64,000 nt of DNA from Klebsiella sp. WP3-W18-ESBL-02. GTDB lineage: Bacteria > Pseudomonadota > Gammaproteobacteria > Enterobacterales > Enterobacteriaceae. Location of the stretch: the NCBI RefSeq assembly GCF_014168815.1, contig NZ_AP021972.1, forward strand, positions 1,736,001-1,800,000, written 5' to 3'. Both the position numbers and the translations under genes were made by a program. Shown here in pieces: positions 16,595-25,128 of this stretch; position 1 is the first letter of the stretch; every line of letters starts with the position of its first letter. Below the pieces are notes generated by a model that saw only the letters and a program-made list of their open reading frames with translations, had not been told where the DNA came from and searched no databases.

Positions 16595-17533
16595 ATGAGC
16601 AGAAGAGTAGCCACAATTACCTTAAACCCGGCCTATGATTTGGTAGGGTTCACGCCAGAAATCGAGCGTGGCGAAGTGAACCTGGTTCGCACCACCGGGC
16701 TGCACGCGGCGGGTAAAGGCATCAACGTGGCCAGAGTGCTGAAAGATTTGGGCATCGACGTGACCGTTGGCGGCTTCCTGGGTAAAGATAACCAGGACGG
16801 TTTTCAGCAGCTGTTCAGCGAACTGGGCATTGCCAACCGCTTCCAGGTGGTGCAGGGCCGTACGCGTATTAACGTGAAGCTGACCGAGAAAGACGGTGAG
16901 GTGACCGACTTTAACTTCTCTGGCTTTGAAGTGACGCCGGCGGACTGGGAGCGTTTCGTTAACGATTCCCTGAGCTGGCTGGGTCAGTTCGATATGGTCT
17001 GCGTCAGCGGCAGCCTGCCGGCGGGCGTTAGCCCGGAAGCGTTCACCGATTGGATGACGCGTCTGCGCAGTCAGTGCCCGTGCATCATTTTCGACAGCAG
17101 CCGTGAAGCGCTGGTGGCGGGCCTGAAAGCCGCGCCGTGGCTGGTGAAGCCAAACCGTCGCGAGCTGGAAATCTGGGCTGGCCGCAAGCTGCCTGAAATG
17201 AAAGACGTGATTGAAGCTGCCCACGCGCTGCGTGAGCAGGGCATCGCCCACGTGGTGATTTCGCTCGGCGCGGAAGGTGCGCTGTGGGTGAACGCTTCCG
17301 GCGAGTGGATTGCTAAGCCGCCTTCAATGGAAGTGGTCAGCACCGTAGGGGCGGGGGATTCGATGGTTGGCGGTCTGATTTACGGCCTGCTGATGCGCGA
17401 GTCCAGCGAGCATACCCTGCGCCTGGCGACGGCGGTTGCCGCGCTGGCGGTAAGCCAGAGCAACGTCGGGATTACCGATCGTACCCAGTTGGCCGCGATG
17501 ATGGCGCGCGTCGACCTGAAACCCTTTAACTAA
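16595..17533 (+). CDS. fruK: FruK, 1-phosphofructokinase
   Basis: A 312-aa cytoplasmic kinase of the PfkB/ribokinase family that converts fructose 1-phosphate to fructose 1,6-bisphosphate. The N-terminal signature GLHAAGKGINVARVL lies near residues 34-48. The catalytic region STVGAGDSMVGG lies near 250. It follows fruB directly and is followed by fruA 15 bases on. FruK is also known to affect Cra by consuming its inducer. Confidence 0.97.
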   Translation: MSRRVATITLNPAYDLVGFTPEIERGEVNLVRTTGLHAAGKGINVARVLKDLGIDVTVGGFLGKDNQDGFQQLFSELGIANRFQVVQGRTRINVKLTEKDGEVTDFNFSGFEVTPADWERFVNDSLSWLGQFDMVCVSGSLPAGVSPEAFTDWMTRLRSQCPCIIFDSSREALVAGLKAAPWLVKPNRRELEIWAGRKLPEMKDVIEAAHALREQGIAHVVISLGAEGALWVNASGEWIAKPPSMEVVSTVGAGDSMVGGLIYGLLMRESSEHTLRLATAVAALAVSQSNVGITDRTQLAAMMARVDLKPFN

Positions 17534-17548
17534 CAGCAGGAGAGGCGT

Positions 17549-19237
17549 ATGAAAACGCTGCTGATTATCGATGCCAAACTCGGACAGGCTCGTGCTTATA
17601 TGGCGAAGACCCTGCTGGGCGCGGCGGCGCAAAAAGCGCGCCTGGAGTTAATTGATAACCCGAACGATGCTGAACTGGCGATCGTGCTGGGCTCCGCTCT
17701 GCCGGCCGACACGGCGCTGGCGGGCAAACAGGTTTATCTTGGCGACATCAACCGCGCGGTCTCTCATCCGGAGCTGTTCCTGAGCGAAGCCAAAGCCCAC
17801 GCGCTGCCGTACGAAGCGCCGACGCAGGCTGAGCCGACGGCGACCGGGGCGGTCAAACGCATCGTGGCGGTAACGGCATGTCCAACCGGCGTTGCGCACA
17901 CCTTTATGGCAGCAGAAGCCATTGAAACCGAAGCTAAAAAACGCGGTCTGTGGGTGAAAGTAGAAACCCGTGGCTCCGTGGGCGCGGGCAATGCTATCAC
18001 GCCGGAAGAAGTTGAGCAGGCTGACCTGGTTATCGTGGCGGCGGATATCGAAGTGGATCTGGCGAAGTTTGCCGGTAAACCGATGTACCGTACAACAACC
18101 GGCCTGGCGCTGAAGAAAACGGCGCAGGAGCTGGATAAAGCGATAGTCGAGGCCAAGCCGTACCAGCCTTCAGGCCAGAGCAAAACGCCGGCCGATTCGG
18201 CGAAAAAAGAGAGCGGCGGCGGCGCTTATCGCCACCTGCTGACCGGCGTATCCTACATGCTGCCGATGGTGGTTGCGGGCGGCCTGTGTATTGCGCTGTC
18301 CTTCGCATTCGGGATCAAAGCATTTGAAGTGAAAGGGACGCTGGCCGCTGCGCTGATGCAGATTGGCGGCGGTTCAGCCTTTGCGCTGATGGTGCCGGTG
18401 CTGGCGGGCTTTATTGCCTTCTCCATTGCTGACCGTCCGGGTCTGACCCCAGGTCTCATCGGCGGTATGCTGGCGGTAAGCGGCGGCTCCGGTTTTATCG
18501 GCGGTATCATTGCCGGTTTCCTGGCCGGTTACGTGGCGAAGCTGATTAGCACCAAGCTGAAGCTGCCGCCGAGCATGGAAGCGCTGAAGCCGATCCTGAT
18601 CATTCCGCTGGTTTCCAGCCTGATCGTGGGTCTGGCGATGATCTACCTGATCGGCACACCGGTCGCCGCGCTGCTGAACTGGCTGACCCACTGGTTGCAG
18701 ACCATGGGCACCGCGAACGCGGTCCTGCTGGGCGCAATTCTGGGGGCGATGATGTGTACCGATATGGGTGGTCCGGTTAACAAAGCGGCATACGCTTTCG
18801 GCGTTGGCCTGCTGTCTACGCAAACCTATGCGCCGATGGCAGCCATCATGGCGGCCGGTATGGTTCCGCCGCTGGCAATGGGGATTGCAACGCTGGTTGC
18901 GCGTAACAAATTCGATAAAGGTCAACGTGAAGGGGGCAAAGCGGCGCTGGTTCTGGGTCTGTGCTTTATCTCTGAAGGGGCGATTCCGTTCGCCGCTCGT
19001 GACCCGATGCGCGTTCTGCCTTGCTGCATCGTTGGCGGCGCGGTAACCGGCGCTATCTCGATGCTGGTTGGCGCGAAACTGATGGCACCGCACGGTGGTC
19101 TGTTTGTGCTGCTGATTCCTGGCGCGATCACGCCGGTGCTGGGCTATCTGGTGGCGATTGTCGTCGGTACGCTGGTGGCGGGCCTGTCTTACGCGGTGCT
19201 GAAGCGCCCGGAAGGTGAGGTCGCGGCGAAAGCGTAA
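17549..19237 (+). CDS. fruA: FruA, fructose PTS EIIB'BC permease
   Basis: A 562-aa inner-membrane permease that imports fructose as fructose 1-phosphate. A degenerate EIIB' domain occupies about residues 1-100. The active EIIB domain has the phospho-cysteine in VTACPTGVAHTFMAAEAIE near residue 112. A linker rich in Ser, Gly and Lys near 215 leads into the EIIC membrane domain (about 225-555), with TDMGGPVNKAAYAFG near residue 410 in the sugar-binding region. Domain order and length agree with E. coli FruA. It is the last gene of fruBKA. Confidence 0.97.
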   Translation: MKTLLIIDAKLGQARAYMAKTLLGAAAQKARLELIDNPNDAELAIVLGSALPADTALAGKQVYLGDINRAVSHPELFLSEAKAHALPYEAPTQAEPTATGAVKRIVAVTACPTGVAHTFMAAEAIETEAKKRGLWVKVETRGSVGAGNAITPEEVEQADLVIVAADIEVDLAKFAGKPMYRTTTGLALKKTAQELDKAIVEAKPYQPSGQSKTPADSAKKESGGGAYRHLLTGVSYMLPMVVAGGLCIALSFAFGIKAFEVKGTLAAALMQIGGGSAFALMVPVLAGFIAFSIADRPGLTPGLIGGMLAVSGGSGFIGGIIAGFLAGYVAKLISTKLKLPPSMEALKPILIIPLVSSLIVGLAMIYLIGTPVAALLNWLTHWLQTMGTANAVLLGAILGAMMCTDMGGPVNKAAYAFGVGLLSTQTYAPMAAIMAAGMVPPLAMGIATLVARNKFDKGQREGGKAALVLGLCFISEGAIPFAARDPMRVLPCCIVGGAVTGAISMLVGAKLMAPHGGLFVLLIPGAITPVLGYLVAIVVGTLVAGLSYAVLKRPEGEVAAKA

Positions 19238-19254
19238 GCGTTCGAAAAACGTGA

Positions 19255-19283
19255 AAAAGGGCCGAGGATTCGGCCCTTTTTTT
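19255..19283 (+). terminator. Intrinsic terminator after fruBKA
   Basis: An eleven-pair stem AAAAGGGCCGA/TCGGCCCTTTT (19255-19265 and 19270-19280) with a GGAT loop and a T run, beginning about 18 bases past fruA. Confidence 0.9.
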
Positions 19284-19286
19284 ATA

Positions 19287-19346
19287 CCTGATGGCGGCTG
19301 CGCCTACCCGTAGGCCCGGTAAATGTGACGCCACCGGGCAATCAGG
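19287..19346. repeat. REP-like palindromic element between fruA and nfo
   Basis: CCTGATGGCG ... GCCTACCCGTAGGCCCGG ... GCCACCGGGCAATCAGG shows the nested inverted G+C-rich blocks of REP/BIME elements. It sits between convergent genes and reaches the end of nfo. Confidence 0.55.
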
Positions 19347-20199
19347 CGGCGGCAGACTCGGTCTGCTGTGCCTTCAGCCAGGCAATCTCTTCTGCCCAGA
19401 TATCCGGGTTGATGGTTTCCAGAATCAGCGGGATACCGTCAAAACGGTTGTCCTGCATGATAAAGCGGAACGCATCGTGGCCGATGTTACCTTCACCCAG
19501 GCTATGGTGGCGGTCAACGCGGCTACCAAATTCACTTTTGGCATCATTCAGGTGCATACCGCGCAGATAGTTAAAACCGACAGTGCGCTCGAACTCAGCG
19601 AATGTTTCCGCGCAGGCCTCGGGGGTGCGCAGGTCGTAACCGGCGGCAAATGCGTGGCAGGTGTCGATGCAGACGCCAACGCGGGATTTATCCTCTACGC
19701 CATCGATGATGGCGGCCAGATGTTCAAACTTAAAGCCGAGGTTGCTGCCCTGACCGGCGGTGTTCTCAATGACTGCCGTCACGCCTTCGGTCTGCGCCAG
19801 CGCGATATTGATAGATTCGGCAATGCGCGCCAGACATTTATCTTCATCAATTTGCAGCAGATGGCTGCCGGGATGGAAGTTCAGCAACGTCAGCCCCAGC
19901 TGCTGACAGCGCGTCAGCTCATCAATAAAAGCCTCGCGTGATTTCTCCAGCGCCTCTTCAACCGGGTGGCCAAGGTTAATCAGATAGCTGTCGTGTGGCA
20001 AAATTTGCGCCGGGGTGTAGTGGTATTTTTCACAGGCGGCTTTGAAGTCGTCGATAACCTCGGGGGTCAGCGGCGCGGCGCGCCACTGGCGCTGATTTTT
20101 GGTGAACAGGGCGAAGGCGGTGGCTTCGATTTCAGCGGCCCGAATTGCGGCGTTTGCCAGGCCGCCAGCGGCGCTGACGTGCGCTCCGATGTATTTCAT
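19342..20199 (-). CDS. nfo: Nfo, endonuclease IV
   Basis: A 285-aa cytoplasmic AP endonuclease that cuts DNA 5' to abasic sites in base excision repair. I use the ATG at 20199 (MKYIGAHVSAAGG), which has AGGGAA upstream and gives exactly the length of E. coli Nfo; the longer frame adds 16 unmatched residues. The TIM-barrel zinc ligands lie in the three family signatures: ENTAGQG near residue 145, CIDTCHAFAAGYD near 177, and HLNDAK with GSRVDRHHSLGEGNIG near 215-232. In E. coli, SoxS induces it; no site was assigned here. Confidence 0.97.
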   Translation of the reverse strand: MKYIGAHVSAAGGLANAAIRAAEIEATAFALFTKNQRQWRAAPLTPEVIDDFKAACEKYHYTPAQILPHDSYLINLGHPVEEALEKSREAFIDELTRCQQLGLTLLNFHPGSHLLQIDEDKCLARIAESINIALAQTEGVTAVIENTAGQGSNLGFKFEHLAAIIDGVEDKSRVGVCIDTCHAFAAGYDLRTPEACAETFAEFERTVGFNYLRGMHLNDAKSEFGSRVDRHHSLGEGNIGHDAFRFIMQDNRFDGIPLILETINPDIWAEEIAWLKAQQTESAAA

Positions 20200-20275
20200 C
20201 ATGGGTTCCCTAAAGAGTTCGAGTTGCAGGAAGGTGGCAAGAGACAACGACGCGTCTGCAACTTGAAATATGACG

Positions 20276-20317
20276 AGAAAAACCCGCCATACTCAAAAGG
20301 GGTGAGTATAGCGGGTT
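20276..20317 (-). terminator. Intrinsic terminator after yeiH
   Basis: A long hairpin, AACCCGC-C-ATACTCA (20281-20295) pairing with TGAGTAT-A-GCGGGTT (20303-20317) with one mismatch, followed on the minus strand by TTTCTCG. It ends transcription of yeiH before nfo. Confidence 0.8.
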
Positions 20318-20339
20318 AAGCGGGGAGCGTCGTGTTCGA

Positions 20340-21392
20340 TTATGCCATCACGCTATGGATAGCGAGGTTAATCGCGCCGCCGCCAACAATCAGCCAGATA
20401 AACAGCACCAGCGCCATCAGCAGCGGTTTTGCACCGGCTTTTTTCAGCGCGCTGACGTGGGTGGTGACACCCAGAGCCGCCATCGCCATCGCCAGCATGA
20501 CGGTGTCGAGCGTAATCAGCATTTGCACCAGGCTTTCCGGTAGCAGGTGGAACGAGTTGAAAATCGCCACCACGATAAACAGAATGGCAAACCACGGAAT
20601 GGTGATTTTACTTTTCTGCTCGGCGTTCGCCGGGGCCAGCTGTTTAACGCGTGCGGCCATAAACAGCAGGAACGGAGCCAGCATCATGACGCGCAGCATT
20701 TTGGCGATAACTGCCGCATTTTCAGCGTCCGGGTTGATAGCATGACCGGCCGCGACCACCTGAGCAACTTCGTGCATGGTGGAGCCAATATAAATGCCGT
20801 AGGTTTCCGGGCTAAACCAGTGCGCCAGCAGCGGATACATCGCCGGGTAGAGGAAAATCGCCAGCGTACCAAAAATGACTACCGTCGCGACGGCGACCGT
20901 GACTTTGCTGGCCTCGGCTTTGACGACCGGCTCGGTCGCCAGCACCGCGGCGGCACCACAGATACTGCTGCCTGCGCCGATAAGCCAGCTGGTCTGTTTA
21001 TCCAGGCCAAAGACCTTCTGCCCTAACCAACAGGCGATAAAGAAAGTGCTGGAAAGCGTCAGTACGTCAATGATGATGCCGCTGACGCCGACGTCAGCAA
21101 TCTGCGAGAACGTCAGGCGAAAGCCGTACAAAATAATCCCCAGACGCAGCAGGTGCTGCTTGGCAAAGAGCACGCCCCCGTCGCAGGACTGCCAGATTTT
21201 TGGGTAGACGGTGTTACCTATGACCATCCCAAACAGAATAGCCAGCGTCAGGGCGCTCATCCCCGCACCGGCGATAGCCGGCACGCTGCCTGCCCAGATT
21301 GCCGCGCCGGTGATGACGGCGCTGAGCGCAAGCCCAGGGATAAAGTGTGTGATACTACGATGATGGTGTGTCTGTAAGGTGACTTGTGTCAT
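20340..21392 (-). CDS. yeiH: YeiH, UPF0324 inner-membrane protein
   Basis: A 350-aa multi-spanning membrane protein of unknown molecular function (UPF0324, the YeiH/YadS class). It has about ten hydrophobic helices. Conserved segments include ILFGMVIGN near residue 52, GIILYGFRLTFSQIADVG near 88, WLIGAGSSICGAAAVLAT near 136 and GSTMHEVAQVVAAG near 198. The gene diverges from the LysR gene yeiE, which in E. coli is its likely regulator. YeiE is linked to sulfite sensing, so anion export is a family-level guess. A terminator follows. Confidence 0.9.
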   Translation of the reverse strand: MTQVTLQTHHHRSITHFIPGLALSAVITGAAIWAGSVPAIAGAGMSALTLAILFGMVIGNTVYPKIWQSCDGGVLFAKQHLLRLGIILYGFRLTFSQIADVGVSGIIIDVLTLSSTFFIACWLGQKVFGLDKQTSWLIGAGSSICGAAAVLATEPVVKAEASKVTVAVATVVIFGTLAIFLYPAMYPLLAHWFSPETYGIYIGSTMHEVAQVVAAGHAINPDAENAAVIAKMLRVMMLAPFLLFMAARVKQLAPANAEQKSKITIPWFAILFIVVAIFNSFHLLPESLVQMLITLDTVMLAMAMAALGVTTHVSALKKAGAKPLLMALVLFIWLIVGGGAINLAIHSVMA

Positions 21393-21447
21393 AACCCTCT
21401 CCTTTGTCTGGTAAAAAGGTTACGCCCGAGTGGTTTAAAAATAAAAT

Positions 21448-21470
21448 TGATTATATATTTATAATTAATC
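21448..21470. promoter_or_regulatory. AT-rich dyad between yeiH and yeiE
   Basis: The region contains GATTATAT and TATAATTAATC in near-inverted order, in a very A+T-rich gap between a LysR gene and its divergent neighbour. LysR proteins commonly bind such T-N11-A dyads. It is a candidate YeiE site only. Confidence 0.35.
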
Positions 21471-21510
21471 GTAATAACTGGTAAGGGCGGCTCTGACGGG
21501 CCGGGAAACT

Positions 21511-22377
21511 ATGCATATCACGCTACGACAGCTCGAAGTTTTTGCAGAAGTGCTGAAAAGCGGGTCCACCACCCAGGCTTCGCAGATGCTGGCGCTGTCA
21601 CAATCGGCAGTCAGCGCGGCCTTGACTGACCTGGAAGGTCAGCTCGGGGTTCAGCTTTTCGATCGGGTTGGTAAACGACTGGTGGTGAATGAGCATGGGC
21701 GTCTGCTGTATCCGCGTGCGCTGGCGCTGCTGGAGCAGGCGGGCGAAATTGAACAGCTGTTTCGCGAAGATAACGGGGCGATTCGCGTCTATGCCAGCAG
21801 TACGATTGGCAATTACATCCTGCCGGGGGTGATTGCCCGCTACCGCAAAGATTTTCCCACGCTGCCGCTGGAGCTGAGCGTCGGTAATAGTCAGGACGTG
21901 ATCAACGCGGTGGCCGATTTCCGCGTCGATATCGGTTTGATTGAAGGGCCTTGCCATTCGGCGGATATCATCGCCGAGCCGTGGCTGGAAGATGAACTGG
22001 TGGTATTTTCAGCGCCGCACAGCGCCTGGCTGCTGGGCGAAATCACGCTCGATAAGCTGGCGATGGCGCCGTGGATCCTGCGTGAGAAGGGTTCCGGTAC
22101 GCGCGAAATTGTCGACTACCTGCTGCTTTCGCATCTGCCGCAGTTCCAGATGGGGATGGAGCTGGGGAATTCCGAAGCTATCAAGCACGCGGTGCGTCAC
22201 GACCTGGGCATTAGCTGCCTTTCACGCCGGGTGATTGCCGAGCAGCTGGCGGCAGGTACGCTGGTCGAGGTGCCTGTTCCGCTGCCGACGTTGAGCCGCA
22301 CGCTGTGGCGTATTCATCATCGGCAGAAGCATCTTTCTAACGCGCTGAAACGTTTTTTGCACTACTGTGAATGTTAA
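21511..22377 (+). CDS. yeiE: YeiE, LysR-type transcriptional regulator
   Basis: A 288-aa DNA-binding regulator, close in length to E. coli YeiE (293 aa). The N-terminal winged helix-turn-helix covers about residues 1-60 (RQLEVFAEVLKSGSTTQASQ, then LSQSAVSAALTDLEGQLG). The C-terminal periplasmic-binding-like effector domain covers about 90-288. YeiE has been connected with sulfite sensing and iron homeostasis in enterobacteria. It diverges from yeiH. The last 41 bases overlap, on the other strand, the end of the unknown membrane gene at 22337-22849. Confidence 0.92.
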   Translation: MHITLRQLEVFAEVLKSGSTTQASQMLALSQSAVSAALTDLEGQLGVQLFDRVGKRLVVNEHGRLLYPRALALLEQAGEIEQLFREDNGAIRVYASSTIGNYILPGVIARYRKDFPTLPLELSVGNSQDVINAVADFRVDIGLIEGPCHSADIIAEPWLEDELVVFSAPHSAWLLGEITLDKLAMAPWILREKGSGTREIVDYLLLSHLPQFQMGMELGNSEAIKHAVRHDLGISCLSRRVIAEQLAAGTLVEVPVPLPTLSRTLWRIHHRQKHLSNALKRFLHYCEC

Positions 22378-22849
22378 GAAACTGCACGGGGGCCAGTCCG
22401 TGCTGTGCGCAGATTCCGGCGGTTCTGGCGTAATACCACGTCCCGACAGGAAACGGCTCCCAGCAGCGAATGTAACGATCCGGGCTGAAATAGCTGATGT
22501 GAAGGAGCAGGATGAGCGCATTTGCTGTCAGCAATAACGTAAGCGTAAGCCATGCGATGGGCGTCAAGATTCGTTGGACGAGAGGAATGGGCAGGGTAAT
22601 CGAAAACAAAAGCTTAAGATTACCCAGTATGGTGAACAGGAGTAGGGCGGGTCCGCAGCAGGCGATGCTAGCTTCGAGCATGCTTTGCGACCAGAAGTCC
22701 GGCATAGGAAAGAGCCAAAGTTGCGAAATATAGCCGTACGCCAGGTACAGCGAGTAACCCGTCAGCATCGGCAAGAAAACGACGACCCCGAGATAGACTT
22801 GCCAGTTCGGCGTGCCCTCCATCACCGTCGACGCGGTCGGTTTGCGCAT
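22337..22849 (-). CDS. Unrecognised three-helix membrane protein (second of tandem pair)
   Basis: I do not recognise this 170-aa protein. It has three hydrophobic helices (about residues 17-42, 60-85 and 93-117) and a short polar C-terminal tail. The tail has YIRCWEPFP and TWYYARTAGICAQHG, fitting C-x7-T-x2-Y-x-R-x4-C. The upstream neighbour has the same layout and the same tail motif with eight residues in the first gap, so the two look like diverged duplicates. Its start overlaps the neighbour's stop by one base (TGATG), which suggests translational coupling. Its 3' end overlaps yeiE by 41 bases. E. coli has no counterpart between yeiE and lysP. Confidence 0.75.
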   Translation of the reverse strand: MRKPTASTVMEGTPNWQVYLGVVVFLPMLTGYSLYLAYGYISQLWLFPMPDFWSQSMLEASIACCGPALLLFTILGNLKLLFSITLPIPLVQRILTPIAWLTLTLLLTANALILLLHISYFSPDRYIRCWEPFPVGTWYYARTAGICAQHGLAPVQFLNIHSSAKNVSAR

Positions 22850-23409
22850 CAGTCACTCCGTACCACGGTCGGCGAAGGCGTCAAAACGGTACGGCCAAAA
22901 TGCTGACACCAATCACTGTTTTTGACGTACATGTAAGTTCGATGGCCGCGGCTACGGCTGTAACAAACACCGAATTGAGGCGTTTTATATTGGGCGATTG
23001 TCTGGTAGCGCAGAACACAAACACCGATTGACCACAGCGGCGCCATGCCCAGGCAAAAGAGAACCGCCCATTTAGCGAAGCGTTCACCGGCGCACTCGTC
23101 AGGTATGTAGCTGCTGGCGACGAAGATGATAATGATCAATCCAATAAATAACGAACCGGCAAAGACGGATCCCGTATCATCGGTAATATAGTCTGGCCTG
23201 AAATACCAATCATCGATCGCCCAGAGGGTCTGGAAAAGCCCGACGCCGACGAAAAACAAGCCTAACATGAGGGTGAAAAGAACATTGAGCGTCGATGCGT
23301 GCTTATCTTTACGCAGGCCTTTGCGTTTCATTATCCAATCCTTCTTGTTCGCCACCGCGATTTTGCGTAATACCTTCGCTCTTTGTACGCCAATTTGTGC
23401 GAATCGCAT
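22849..23409 (-). CDS. Unrecognised three-helix membrane protein (first of tandem pair)
   Basis: A 186-aa protein without a recognised function. Helices lie at about residues 40-66, 83-104 and 112-134. The C-terminal tail has FGVCYSRSRGHR followed by TYMYVKNSDWCQHFG, the same cysteine-aromatic-cysteine motif as the next gene. Two starts are plausible: ATG 23409 with AAGGA five bases upstream, used here, and ATG 23331 with AAGGA seven bases upstream, which would give 160 aa. The tail faintly recalls small enterobacterial membrane families such as DUF1240, but I cannot confirm this. The pair is transcribed away from lysP. Confidence 0.72.
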   Translation of the reverse strand: MRFAQIGVQRAKVLRKIAVANKKDWIMKRKGLRKDKHASTLNVLFTLMLGLFFVGVGLFQTLWAIDDWYFRPDYITDDTGSVFAGSLFIGLIIIIFVASSYIPDECAGERFAKWAVLFCLGMAPLWSIGVCVLRYQTIAQYKTPQFGVCYSRSRGHRTYMYVKNSDWCQHFGRTVLTPSPTVVRSD

Positions 23410-23495
23410 TTTTGTCCTTTACTAATAATCCAGAGGAAATCATGAAGGTCTCTTATAACAGCGCATTTCTACCGTGATCTGCCGGCTTCGTCTGC

Positions 23496-23501
23496 TACAA
23501 T
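23496..23501 (+). promoter_or_regulatory. Possible -10 element of lysP
   Basis: TACAAT lies 40 bases before the lysP start. No good -35 hexamer stands at the right spacing, which would fit an activator-dependent promoter; E. coli lysP is activated by ArgP. Confidence 0.35.
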
Positions 23502-23535
23502 CGCGCCTCATTTTTTGGATGGATAGCATTTTCAC

Positions 23536-25005
23536 ATGGGTTCCGAAACGAAAACCACACAAGCGCCCGCGCTACGCCGCGAACTCAAGGCGCGTCACCT
23601 GACGATGATCGCCATTGGCGGATCTATCGGTACAGGCCTGTTTGTTGCGTCCGGCGCAACCATTTCTCAGGCGGGCCCGGGCGGCGCGCTGTTTTCCTAT
23701 ATTCTGATTGGCCTGATGGTGTACTTCCTGATGACCAGTCTGGGCGAGCTGGCGGCGTATATGCCGGTATCCGGCTCCTTCGCGACCTACGGTCAGAACT
23801 ATGTGGAGGAAGGCTTCGGCTTCGCGCTGGGCTGGAACTACTGGTACAACTGGGCGGTGACCATTGCCGTCGACCTTGTGGCCGCACAGCTGGTCATGAG
23901 CTGGTGGTTCCCGGACACGCCGGGCTGGATCTGGAGCGCGATGTTCCTGTGCGTCATCTTCCTGCTGAACTACATCTCGGTGAAAGGCTTCGGTGAAGCG
24001 GAATACTGGTTCTCGCTGATTAAAGTCGCCACCGTTATCATCTTCATCATCGTCGGTATCATGATGATCCTCGGCATCTTCAAGGGCGCGCAGCCGGTCG
24101 GCTGGAGCAACTGGACAACCGGCGATGCGCCGTTTGCCGGTGGTTTGTCGGCAATGATTGGCGTGGCGATGATCGTCGGTTTCTCCTTCCAGGGAACCGA
24201 GCTGATTGGTATCGCGGCGGGTGAATCTGAAGATCCGGAGAAGAACATTCCGCGCGCGGTGCGTCAGGTGTTCTGGCGTATCCTGCTGTTCTACGTGTTT
24301 GCGATTCTGATTATCAGCCTGATTATTCCGTACACCGATCCCAGCCTGCTGCGTAACGACGTGAAAGATATTTCCGTCAGCCCGTTCACCCTGGTGTTCG
24401 AGCACGCGGGCCTGCTGTCTGCGGCGGCTATTATGAACGCGGTTATTCTGACGGCGGTGCTCTCGGCGGGTAACTCCGGGATGTATGCCTCTACCCGTAT
24501 GCTGTACACCCTGGCCTGCGATGGCAAAGCGCCGCGTATCTTCGCTAAGCTGTCCCGTGGCGGTGTGCCGCGCAACGCGCTGTATGCCACTACCGTGATT
24601 GCCGGGCTTTGCTTCCTGACCTCAATGTTTGGTAACCAGACCGTGTACCTGTGGCTGCTGAATACCTCCGGGATGACCGGCTTTATTGCCTGGCTGGGGA
24701 TTGCGATTAGCCATTATCGCTTCCGTCGCGGTTACGTGATGCAGGGGCACGATATTAATAACCTGCCGTACCGTTCCGGGTTCTTCCCGCTGGGGCCGAT
24801 CTTTGCCTTCGTGCTGTGCCTGATCATTACCCTGGGTCAGAACTATGAAGCGTTCCTCGCCGACACCATCGACTGGGGCGGCGTGGCGGCAACCTATATC
24901 GGTATCCCGCTGTTCCTGGTCATCTGGTTTGGTTATAAGCTGAGCCGCGGGACGCACTTTGTCCGCTACAGCGAAATGCACTTCCCGGAACGCTTTAAGC
25001 AGTAA
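23536..25005 (+). CDS. lysP: LysP, lysine-specific permease
   Basis: A 489-aa inner-membrane amino acid/proton symporter of the APC superfamily. It imports lysine and, in E. coli, also acts as co-sensor that holds CadC inactive. The N-terminal MIAIGGSIGTGLFVASG (about residues 24-40) is the substrate-binding first helix. About twelve helices are visible. FSFQGTELIGIAAGESEDP near residue 217 is the conserved sixth-helix signature of the family. Length equals that of E. coli LysP. It is followed by a strong terminator and stands alone. Confidence 0.96.
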   Translation: MGSETKTTQAPALRRELKARHLTMIAIGGSIGTGLFVASGATISQAGPGGALFSYILIGLMVYFLMTSLGELAAYMPVSGSFATYGQNYVEEGFGFALGWNYWYNWAVTIAVDLVAAQLVMSWWFPDTPGWIWSAMFLCVIFLLNYISVKGFGEAEYWFSLIKVATVIIFIIVGIMMILGIFKGAQPVGWSNWTTGDAPFAGGLSAMIGVAMIVGFSFQGTELIGIAAGESEDPEKNIPRAVRQVFWRILLFYVFAILIISLIIPYTDPSLLRNDVKDISVSPFTLVFEHAGLLSAAAIMNAVILTAVLSAGNSGMYASTRMLYTLACDGKAPRIFAKLSRGGVPRNALYATTVIAGLCFLTSMFGNQTVYLWLLNTSGMTGFIAWLGIAISHYRFRRGYVMQGHDINNLPYRSGFFPLGPIFAFVLCLIITLGQNYEAFLADTIDWGGVAATYIGIPLFLVIWFGYKLSRGTHFVRYSEMHFPERFKQ

Positions 25006-25031
25006 CGCGAGTGAGCGACCTGATTGCCAAT

Positions 25032-25058
25032 AAAGCCTCTCTTCGGAGAGGCTTTTTT
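25032..25058 (+). terminator. Intrinsic terminator after lysP
   Basis: A ten-pair stem AAAGCCTCTC/GAGAGGCTTT with a stable TTCG tetraloop (25042-25045), followed by more T residues, 27 bases past the lysP stop. Confidence 0.93.
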
Positions 25059-25088
25059 ATGCCTGAATGTTTATTAATTGTTACTTCT

Positions 25089-25128
25089 TGACATAACTTT
25101 AAATAACCTTAATTGATAATCGTTATCA
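25089..25128 (+). promoter_or_regulatory. cirA promoter with overlapping Fur box
   Basis: A consensus -35 TTGACA lies at 25089-25094. A perfect palindrome TGATAATCGTTATCA (25114-25128), a strong Fur box, covers the expected -10 region, where ATTGAT (spacer 17) or GATAAT could act. Iron-loaded Fur bound here would shut off cirA. Confidence 0.8.

Noticed and set aside
22337..23409. Toxin-immunity or bacteriocin function for the tandem membrane pair
   Set aside because: Size and topology would allow immunity proteins, but there is no toxin, recombination site or mobile marker nearby. I leave the function open.
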